Source: an uncultured Ruminococcus sp. (GTDB taxonomy: Bacteria; Bacillota_A; Clostridia; Oscillospirales; Ruminococcaceae). Taken from it: 5,233 bases of DNA. The notes under the pieces are model-generated. The model was not told the DNA's origin. It worked only from the letters and a program-made list of their open reading frames with translations, and made no database searches. The position numbers and the translations under genes are program-made. Each line of letters starts with the position of its first letter. The first letter of the stretch is position 1. This document shows positions 1 through 4,683 of the stretch, one piece after another. The stretch lies in NCBI GenBank assembly GCA_946629405.1, contig CAMOXW010000210.1:1-5233 (forward strand). The letters are read 5' to 3'.

Positions 1-128
1 CTCTTCTCTGCAACGGGCTGGAGTGTCTCGAGGACCTCTGTAACAGCCTGAATGAACTCAGGCTCGCCGGGATTTCTTTTCTGGACTCTTTCCAATAAGT
101 CGATGAGATACTGATTTTTTAACGCCAT
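1..128 (-). CDS. gdhA: NADP-type glutamate dehydrogenase, N-terminal fragment (runs off left edge)
   Basis: Only the first 42 codons and two bases of a 43rd are in the window; the rest lies beyond base 1. The peptide begins MALKNQYLIDLLERV and continues with RNPGEPEFIQAVTEVLETL, which I recognise as the N-terminal helical segment of hexameric NADP-dependent glutamate dehydrogenases (RNPxEPEFxQAVxEVLExL). The full enzyme, about 445 residues in the family, reductively aminates 2-oxoglutarate with ammonium and NADPH to give glutamate, the main ammonium assimilation route in many gut Clostridia. The ATG at 126-128 is preceded by a strong AAGGAGG about 10 bases upstream and by its own promoter (177-205), so it is probably transcribed separately from the folC operon. 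The catalytic and nucleotide-binding parts are outside the window, so cofactor preference rests on family resemblance of the N-terminus only. Confidence 0.88.
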   Translation of the reverse strand, partial: MALKNQYLIDLLERVQKRNPGEPEFIQAVTEVLETLQPVAEK

Positions 129-176
129 TGTTAAAAAACCTCCTTTAAAATATTCTGCTTTCGCAGTTCAAAGTAA

Positions 177-205
177 ATTATACCACTATGCTGAAGATTT
201 TGCAA
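177..205 (-). promoter_or_regulatory. Extended -10 sigma-A promoter for gdhA
   Basis: On the minus strand the -35 box is TTGCAA (200-205) and the -10 box is TATAAT (177-182), separated by exactly 17 bases. A TGG directly precedes TATAAT, giving an extended -10. Transcription should start near base 170, leaving a leader of about 42 bases before the gdhA ATG. The leader contains a 4-bp stem closed by a GAAA tetraloop (155-166) and then the AAGGAGG ribosome binding site. The assignment is a visual consensus match with no experimental support. Confidence 0.8.
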
Positions 206-231
206 GCCCTTGTTAGCCGGATTTTTCATAT

Positions 232-248
232 TTGTGCAATTTGCACAA
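232..248. promoter_or_regulatory. Perfect 17-bp palindrome, candidate operator upstream of gdhA
   Basis: TTGTGCAA-T-TTGCACAA is a perfect inverted repeat with 8-bp arms and a single central base. ATAT flanks both sides with a one-base offset, extending the imperfect symmetry over about 228-251. It lies between the folC stop codon (259) and the gdhA -35 box (200-205). Its centre is about 70 bases upstream of the predicted gdhA start, a usual position for an activator site. It could form a 6-bp RNA hairpin at the end of the folC transcript, but no T-tract follows on the minus strand, so a terminator is less likely. The binding protein is unknown. Confidence 0.5.
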
Positions 249-258
249 TATCCTGCCC

Positions 259-1524
259 TTACCGCACACTCCCTGCCGCAAGATTAAGGTACTCGCTCGC
301 AAGATACAGCGAGCCGCATATCACGGCAATTCCGCCGTTTTCGCGTGCAAGCGACTTCGCCCTCTCAACACATCCGGCAAGCGTACCGGTTTCAGCCTCA
401 GTGTAGAACGAGGCAAGCTCCGCGACTGTCTCCGCCGGCACACAGTTCGGAGCAAAGTCCCCGACTGCGAACAGCCTGTCAGAATGCGAAGCGATAGTCT
501 TTACGCACTCCCGGTAGTCCTTTGAATCTACCATGCCCATGACGGTGTATATCTTCTTTTTCCGCGTACTCATGTACATCAGCACAAGCGCAAGCATAGC
601 CACTCCCGCAGGATTATGCCCGCCGTCAACAAGCACCGGAGGCTCACCCTGTATAAGCTGCTGACGGGCGCAGACCTGCGTTGTCTCTACTGAATTGATG
701 ATGCTCATGTCACTGACGCTGAAGCCCTTCTCCCTGAGGCAAAGACAGGCTGTTATCGCCGCCTGAGCATTGTACATCTGGTGTATGCCCGGCATCGCAG
801 GTGTGAGCTTTATCCCACGGTAATAGAACGCAGCATACAAGCCTCCGTCGCCGTAGGGTCTGCACGGCTCGCTGTCTGCAAGAGCCGCTCCCCTCTCCTC
901 ACAGGTCTCCGCCATGAGCTTCTTCACGCTCTCCGGATTATCCTCAGAAACAACAACACACGAGCCGGACTTGATTATGCCGGCCTTCTGCACTGCTATG
1001 GCTTCAACGGTATCTCCGAGTATCGCAGTATGATCGAGGGATATCGAGGTTATGACCGATACGAGCGGCGGAGGTATTATATTTGTCGAGTCAAGAAGTC
1101 CTCCTATGCCGGTCTCGAGCACCACTATGTCACAGCCCTCGCGTTCGTACCAGAGAAGGGCTATCGCCATCGTTATCTCAAACTGCGAATACGGCTCGTC
1201 CCCGACCGCTGAGCGCACCTGCTCCGAAATTTTGCACAGCGCCTCATCAGGTATCTCCTGACCGTTTATGCGGATGCGGTCGTTATAGTGAAGCACGAAC
1301 GGCGAGGTGAACTGCCCTGTCTTATAGCCTGAAAGTATCAGTGCATTTGATATATATTCAAGCGTAGAGCCCTTGCCGTTTGTACCGGCGATATGGACGA
1401 ATCTCAGGCGCTTCTCAGGACTGCCGATATGCTCCATGAGCTGCCTTGCGCGGGAGAGGTCGGTTATCCTTCCTCCGGACTTTGTGTAGCTGTTTATGAA
1501 GGACATTGCTTCATTGATATCCAT
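259..1524 (-). CDS. folC: Bifunctional folylpolyglutamate synthase / dihydrofolate synthase
   Basis: A cytosolic Mur-ligase-family enzyme that uses ATP to add glutamate to dihydropteroate and to reduced folates, completing folate synthesis and retaining folates in the cell. From the ATG at 1522-1524 the protein has 421 residues, normal for the family. Visible motifs are the P-loop AGTNGKGST (46-54), the FPGS signature VLETGIGG..DSTN (135-148), SLDH (162-165), the QKAGIIK segment (179-185) holding the lysine usually carbamylated in the family (K180), and the C-terminal-domain motif DGGHNPAG (300-307). The common WPGR motif before it reads VCAR here, with the arginine kept. I chose ATG because GGAG (1531-1534) sits six bases upstream. 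An in-frame TTG at 1537-1539 would add five residues and overlap the preceding stop but lacks a clear ribosome binding site. It is the last gene of the four-gene operon, 11 bases after the Dabb gene. Confidence 0.95.
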   Translation of the reverse strand: MDINEAMSFINSYTKSGGRITDLSRARQLMEHIGSPEKRLRFVHIAGTNGKGSTLEYISNALILSGYKTGQFTSPFVLHYNDRIRINGQEIPDEALCKISEQVRSAVGDEPYSQFEITMAIALLWYEREGCDIVVLETGIGGLLDSTNIIPPPLVSVITSISLDHTAILGDTVEAIAVQKAGIIKSGSCVVVSEDNPESVKKLMAETCEERGAALADSEPCRPYGDGGLYAAFYYRGIKLTPAMPGIHQMYNAQAAITACLCLREKGFSVSDMSIINSVETTQVCARQQLIQGEPPVLVDGGHNPAGVAMLALVLMYMSTRKKKIYTVMGMVDSKDYRECVKTIASHSDRLFAVGDFAPNCVPAETVAELASFYTEAETGTLAGCVERAKSLARENGGIAVICGSLYLASEYLNLAAGSVR

Positions 1525-1530
1525 AGTTTT

Positions 1531-1534
1531 CTCC
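1531..1534 (-). promoter_or_regulatory. Ribosome binding site deciding the folC start
   Basis: GGAG on the minus strand lies six bases before the ATG at 1522-1524. The alternative TTG at 1537-1539 is upstream of this site and has no comparable purine-rich sequence before it. This favours the shorter FolC. Confidence 0.6.
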
Positions 1535-1535
1535 G

Positions 1536-1838
1536 TCAATACTCATAGTCTATGCAGGCGCGTGCTGTCTTTACCGTGCCGATGAATCTGCCGAACTCAA
1601 CGTGAGCCGGATGTACCTGATAGGCATTGAGATCGTCTATCGTCTCAAAGTCACAGAGCAGGGATATTGTGTAATTGTCCGCAGGTGCGTCCTTTGAATT
1701 TATGACGATCTCGCCCTTCCTGAGCTGTGGGACGTTCTCGATAACCTTGTCAAAACGCTTCTGTGCCTCGAGCGCGTTTTCGTATTCGCTCCTGCCGTCA
1801 GCTTCCTTCAATTTGAACATCACAATATGCTTTATCAT
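1536..1838 (-). CDS. Dabb (stress-responsive alpha/beta-barrel) family protein
   Basis: A complete 100-residue protein starting MIKHIVMFKLKE, the typical first strand of Dabb proteins (dimeric alpha/beta barrels of the ferredoxin-like fold). The conserved histidine H4 and the C-terminal-half pattern YQVHPAH (73-79), followed by an aromatic-rich region, support the assignment. The family includes small stress-induced plant proteins, a few polyketide cyclases and many bacterial proteins without a known role, so no reaction can be named here. It has no signal peptide or membrane segment and is likely cytosolic. The start is well supported: GGAGGT lies about eight bases before the ATG, 18 bases after the HAD gene's stop codon. 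Its own TGA ends 11 bases before the folC ATG, so it is co-transcribed with both neighbours. Confidence 0.88.
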   Translation of the reverse strand: MIKHIVMFKLKEADGRSEYENALEAQKRFDKVIENVPQLRKGEIVINSKDAPADNYTISLLCDFETIDDLNAYQVHPAHVEFGRFIGTVKTARACIDYEY

Positions 1839-1856
1839 TATTTTTACCTCCGGTTA

Positions 1857-2492
1857 TTATTCTGCGAGCCTTTCTGCAAGCTCCGGAAGATCGCTGAACC
1901 TTTCAAGCTCAGGAACCTCTGCATTTATTGTCCCGAATCCGTATGCCGCATGGATGAACTCAAGACCCGCCTTCATTGTAGCGTCGTAGTCGCCCTGTAT
2001 ATCGCCCACATACCACGCACGTTCAAGTCCGTTGCGCTGTGCAAGGAGTGCGATGTTGTCACCCTTTTCCCTGAGATTATTTCCGTAGCATTCGATATCA
2101 TCAAAATACTTCCAGAAGCCGTAATAATCCAGAAAAGCCTCTATATAGCCCTTTTGACAGTTGCTCACGATATACAGGCGGTACTTCTCCCTGAGGCGGA
2201 TGAGAGTTTTTTCAAGCTCCGGATAAAGCTCCCCCCCGTGCCTGCGAAGATAGTCGTTCTCATGATCACCGCATTTGTCGAGCAGCAGCATCCTCTCGTC
2301 CTTCGGAAGATCGCCGAAGATTATATCCGCGATCCTGTCCATTGTCAGTCCCATAACTCCCATGATATCGGCTTTTGTGATAGCCTTGCGGTCATAGCCG
2401 AGCTCCCTGATTTCCTCATTCCAAGCCTCTGCAACGTTTGCGGACGAATCCCAGAGAGTTCCGTCCATGTCAAAAATAAGTCCTGTTTTCAT
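1857..2492 (-). CDS. HAD-superfamily hydrolase, phosphoglycolate phosphatase-like
   Basis: A complete 211-residue cytosolic haloacid dehalogenase-fold phosphatase. All four motifs are present: FDMDGT (7-12) with nucleophile D8 and acid/base D10; VSN (109-111) with the phosphate-binding serine; K143 in REKGDN; and GDIQGDYD (163-170) with the Mg2+-binding aspartates D164 and D168. The stretch between motifs I and II is a helical cap (about residues 15-85), as in subclass I enzymes such as Gph, PpaX and beta-phosphoglucomutase. Substrates cannot be read from sequence; small phosphorylated metabolites are usual. The ATG overlaps the stop codon of the upstream dehydrogenase as ATGA (2489-2492), indicating translational coupling. 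GGAGG lies only about four bases before the ATG, a short spacing that coupling may compensate. The pairing suggests, without proving, a substrate related to a phosphorylated polyol. Confidence 0.92.
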   Translation of the reverse strand: MKTGLIFDMDGTLWDSSANVAEAWNEEIRELGYDRKAITKADIMGVMGLTMDRIADIIFGDLPKDERMLLLDKCGDHENDYLRRHGGELYPELEKTLIRLREKYRLYIVSNCQKGYIEAFLDYYGFWKYFDDIECYGNNLREKGDNIALLAQRNGLERAWYVGDIQGDYDATMKAGLEFIHAAYGFGTINAEVPELERFSDLPELAERLAE

Positions 2493-3553
2493 TTTCCCTC
2501 CACCATTCTGCTGTATATTTCATCGAGCTGTCCCCTGTCGTGCTTTACGTTATCAAGGACAGTTATCCTGCCGGGACGGACGGTGCGCGCCTTTTCCCAC
2601 ATATCTGTGAACATATCCTGCGTGATCCCGTAAGACTGCGGTGAAAAGTCAAGTCCGTGCGCCCTGAAAAAGCTCATTATTCCGTCCGGCTCCTGTCCCT
2701 GAAAAATACAGGCAGGTATCGTGCCGAGGGCAACCGCAAGGCCGTGCGAGATCTTCACCTGCGGGTAAAATTCCTCGATAGCGTGGGCGAAAAGATGCTC
2801 GCTGCCGCTGCACGGGCGCGATGAACCAGCTATCTCCATTGCAAGTCCGCCCATTACAAGAGCTCTTGAAAGAATACGGATGAACACGCGGCTCTTCATA
2901 TCCTTCTCATCGCAGTGATATACCGAATCATAGCTCATCCTGCTCAGTGCATAGGCAAAGTCGTCCACGCGCAGGGAGCCTTTTGCCGCCGCAAGCTTCC
3001 AGTCATAAAGCGCAGTATGCTTTGCGATAGTGTCACCTATGCCGGAAAGAGTCTGTCCTTCCGGTGCGTTTATTATCATATTTGTGTCAACAATAATAGC
3101 TGTCGGTATCTTGCAGTCGAAGGTCCTGCGGGTCATGCCTGTGGTCTCAAGCACCGAGAACGGTGATGCGAGCGAGTCGTTGCTCAGCGAGGTCGGCATA
3201 CAGATATATACTGCCTTGCTGATGTGTGCGGCATATTTTGCCGTATCAAGAACTCTGCCGCCGCCTATGCCTATGATGACCTTTATCTCCTCGACACACA
3301 CCTTTTTCGCAATAGCTACTGCCTCGTCAAAGCTCGCGCTGTTCATGGCTATTATCTCAGCATTGCCGAAATCCCGGCTTATATCGGTTATCTTCTCCCT
3401 ATAGATATCAATGAGGAACTGCTCGGAGACTACAACTGCCTTCTGCCCGATCATCTCCGGGATATAGCGCTTCACTATCTCGCCTGAATGAAAAAAAGCA
3501 TCCTCCTCAACTGCAAGGCAGATAGGAAGATTGAATCTTGTATGCTGGTTCAT
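2489..3553 (-). CDS. Glycerol-1-phosphate dehydrogenase-like protein (EgsA/AraM family, iron-containing ADH superfamily)
   Basis: Members of this family reduce dihydroxyacetone phosphate to sn-glycerol-1-phosphate with NAD(P)H and a divalent metal. The product has the stereochemistry of archaeal lipids, and B. subtilis EgsA/AraM is the bacterial example. From the ATG at 3551-3553 the protein has 354 residues. The N-terminal nucleotide-binding domain carries GIGGGRVLDTAKY (95-107) and the family-typical PTSLSNDSLASPFSV (120-134). The C-terminal domain supplies the likely metal ligands D174 (SGIGD), H253 (SGSEH) and H270 (SHG). I chose this start because GGAGG lies six bases upstream. In-frame ATGs at 3599-3601 and 3653-3655 give longer forms with a poorly conserved-looking leader, and the latter lies inside the -35 box, so it would not be in the transcript. 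It is the first gene of the operon. A glycerol dehydrogenase or other relative remains possible. Confidence 0.85.
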   Translation of the reverse strand: MNQHTRFNLPICLAVEEDAFFHSGEIVKRYIPEMIGQKAVVVSEQFLIDIYREKITDISRDFGNAEIIAMNSASFDEAVAIAKKVCVEEIKVIIGIGGGRVLDTAKYAAHISKAVYICMPTSLSNDSLASPFSVLETTGMTRRTFDCKIPTAIIVDTNMIINAPEGQTLSGIGDTIAKHTALYDWKLAAAKGSLRVDDFAYALSRMSYDSVYHCDEKDMKSRVFIRILSRALVMGGLAMEIAGSSRPCSGSEHLFAHAIEEFYPQVKISHGLAVALGTIPACIFQGQEPDGIMSFFRAHGLDFSPQSYGITQDMFTDMWEKARTVRPGRITVLDNVKHDRGQLDEIYSRMVEGK

Positions 3554-3558
3554 ATTTG

Positions 3559-3564
3559 ACCTCC
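3559..3564 (-). promoter_or_regulatory. Ribosome binding site deciding the dehydrogenase start
   Basis: GGAGGT on the minus strand places its GGAGG core six bases before the ATG at 3551-3553. The next upstream ATG (3599-3601) has only a weak GGGGA nearby. This supports the 354-residue form over longer readings. Confidence 0.75.
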
Positions 3565-3626
3565 ATCCGTAATTGTCCGATTCAGAGGAGTATCTGTTCA
3601 TCGTCCCCGATCGTTGATTTACATTT

Positions 3627-3655
3627 ATTATACCACGCACTCCAGAACAAGTCAA
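3627..3655 (-). promoter_or_regulatory. Sigma-A promoter of the dehydrogenase-HAD-Dabb-folC operon
   Basis: On the minus strand, TTGACT (3650-3655) and TATAAT (3627-3632) are separated by exactly 17 bases, with TGG directly before TATAAT (extended -10). This is close to consensus and likely strong. Transcription should start near 3620, about 67 bases before the dehydrogenase ATG. The ten bases GTGGTATAAT around the -10 box are identical in the gdhA promoter. Confidence 0.87.
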
Positions 3656-3659
3656 TGAT

Positions 3660-3685
3660 ATTATATGGACAATTATTCATATAAT
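3660..3685. promoter_or_regulatory. Inverted repeat between divergent promoters, candidate operator
   Basis: ATTATATG (3660-3667) and CATATAAT (3678-3685) are perfect 8-bp inverted arms around a 10-base spacer. The repeat begins four bases upstream of the operon's -35 box and lies 29 bases from the rightward -35 box, where a bound dimeric regulator could affect one or both promoters. Each arm contains an outward-reading TATAAT, but neither has a suitable -35 box 17 bases upstream, so an operator or plain AT-rich upstream element is more likely than extra promoters. Confidence 0.4.
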
Positions 3686-3714
3686 CCCTCCGCCCTAATA
3701 AGGTGCATATCATA

Positions 3715-3743
3715 TTGACTTTTTCGGGGATAGGCTGTATAAT
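3715..3743 (+). promoter_or_regulatory. Sigma-A promoter of the membrane-protein gene
   Basis: TTGACT (3715-3720) and TATAAT (3738-3743) are separated by exactly 17 bases. The predicted start near 3750 leaves an untranslated leader of about 119 bases, long for a gene of this kind. The leader holds a weak possible pairing of GCGTG (3768-3772) with CACGC (3797-3801). Confidence 0.83.
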
Positions 3744-3868
3744 AATAGAGCGTGACAGGCTTGCCTTGCGTGTGCTGTGATCGGTGATAATATGGGCACG
3801 CGGATGTTGTTACAGAAATTTAACGACATACGGTCAGAGCAATTTGTGAATGTAAGGAGAAAAGACAG

Positions 3869-4636
3869 ATGTTAAAGAATTTATTTCAAGATCGTGAGTA
3901 CTCCGGAACTATTATTGAAAAAGCTCCGAATAAAGCGCTTTTGGATTCCATATATCAGTACAACGACAAGATCGACAGTTTCGAGAAAAACAACAAAAGA
4001 GCAGCACTTCTCTTTGTAATTATCATGGCAGTATTCTGGATTGGCGGAGATACAGCCGGAATGAACTCAAATCTTGTTCTGCTGTTTGGTTTACTGACCA
4101 TTTTCGGGTATCCGCTGATACGGATAGTTGGTGCTGTATGGTTGAGCAGACCATCATTGAAAAAGAAGTCTGAGGAAATGGCAATGCTGGCAGGCAGCGA
4201 AATGGACGTGCCAGATGATGCAGTTGAAATTGAAATGCTATTTCCACAGAAAGTTTCGGATGACTTTTCACAAAAGAAAAATATGCTATTTGATAACAGC
4301 ATCCACCTTGTCTATGCGGACACTGAAGCATTCTATTTTGTAGATGTGACCGGAACTGCAAAAATTCCTTATTTGATGTTGGAACCATGGGCAGATGCCG
4401 AGAACAATGCAAGGATCCGGCATTGGATCCAGAACAGCAAGCCGTCTGCTTATGCAAAAGATGGTGTAAAAAAGAAAGTACACCTGATCTCACTGATACC
4501 TTTTGTGGGGAGTTTTATCCCGGATCATTATTTGATTCCATACAAATACACGGTTCTTCACACAAGCAGCGATGATTACCTGGTTTGTATCCCCATATAT
4601 GAAATGGAGAAAATTCAAAGCCTTTCATCTTTATAA
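3869..4636 (+). CDS. Hypothetical membrane protein with two transmembrane helices
   Basis: A complete 255-residue protein that I do not recognise. The N-terminal ~43 residues are hydrophilic and probably cytosolic. A hydrophobic helix follows at about 45-60, a short loop, and a second helix at about 68-91. The positive residues NNKR (41-44) before the first helix and RPSLKKK (94-100) after the second place both ends inside the cell. The remaining ~155 residues form a likely soluble domain, with acidic stretches around 111-122 and a hydrophobic segment IPFVGSFIPDHYLIPY (210-225) that could lie against the membrane. There is no signal peptide or catalytic motif. The start is supported by AAGGAG nine bases before the ATG. 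Codon choice is visibly more A/T-rich (AAA, GAA, ATT) than in the leftward operon, which may indicate recent acquisition. It is a single-gene unit with its own promoter and terminator. Confidence 0.8.
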   Translation: MLKNLFQDREYSGTIIEKAPNKALLDSIYQYNDKIDSFEKNNKRAALLFVIIMAVFWIGGDTAGMNSNLVLLFGLLTIFGYPLIRIVGAVWLSRPSLKKKSEEMAMLAGSEMDVPDDAVEIEMLFPQKVSDDFSQKKNMLFDNSIHLVYADTEAFYFVDVTGTAKIPYLMLEPWADAENNARIRHWIQNSKPSAYAKDGVKKKVHLISLIPFVGSFIPDHYLIPYKYTVLHTSSDDYLVCIPIYEMEKIQSLSSL

Positions 4637-4653
4637 ATAGCATTACAATATGT

Positions 4654-4683
4654 ACAGGGGCAGGAAAACCTGCCCTGTTTTTT
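4654..4683 (+). terminator. Intrinsic terminator after the membrane-protein gene
   Basis: A GC-rich stem pairs ACAGGGGCAGG (4654-4664) with CCTGCCCTGT (4669-4678) around an AAAA loop, with one bulged G, and runs directly into a T-tract ending at 4683. It lies 17 bases after the stop codon of the plus-strand gene. The T-tract overlaps the TAA of the converging lysozyme gene (4682-4684). In the minus direction the same hairpin is followed by no real T-tract, so termination there is probably weaker. Confidence 0.9.

Larger units (their letters stand above)
3554..3868. other. Divergent intergenic control region without genes
   Basis: This 315-base stretch separates the leftward operon from the rightward membrane-protein gene. 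It contains both promoters, an inverted repeat between them, the roughly 67-base leader of the operon and the roughly 119-base leader of the membrane-protein gene. No gene with a convincing start is seen. A 27-codon open frame (3792-3875) sits in the rightward leader but lacks a good ribosome binding site. I recognise no riboswitch class. Confidence 0.8.

Noticed and set aside
155..166. CTGC-GAAA-GCAG stem-loop in the gdhA leader as a riboswitch or regulator
   Set aside because: A 4-bp stem with a stable tetraloop in a 42-base leader is too small to be a known riboswitch. It may only affect mRNA stability.
228..251. The gdhA-upstream palindrome as a folC terminator
   Set aside because: The hairpin would have a short stem and is not followed by a T-tract on the minus strand. 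An operator role fits better.
781..1212. A 143-codon plus-strand open frame within the folC region
   Set aside because: It is antisense to folC, whose P-loop and signature motifs are clear. The translation is rich in Arg/Tyr/Ser with no domain character.
1827..2633. A 268-codon plus-strand open frame
   Set aside because: It lies antisense to the HAD phosphatase gene and the end of the dehydrogenase gene, both of which have clear family motifs. It has no recognisable domain and is best explained as a shadow frame.
3554..3655. N-terminal extension of the dehydrogenase to an ATG at 3653-3655
   Set aside because: That ATG lies inside the -35 box of the gene's own promoter and upstream of the predicted transcription start. 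The ATG at 3551-3553 has a well-placed GGAGG.
4413..4431. Two GGATCC hexamers close together in the membrane-protein gene
   Set aside because: They lie inside an intact reading frame and form no longer repeat; most likely coincidence.
3955..4493. Minus-strand open frames across the membrane-protein gene
   Set aside because: They overlap a plus-strand gene that has its own promoter, ribosome binding site and terminator. Their translations are low-quality, Ser- and His-rich, with no supported start.
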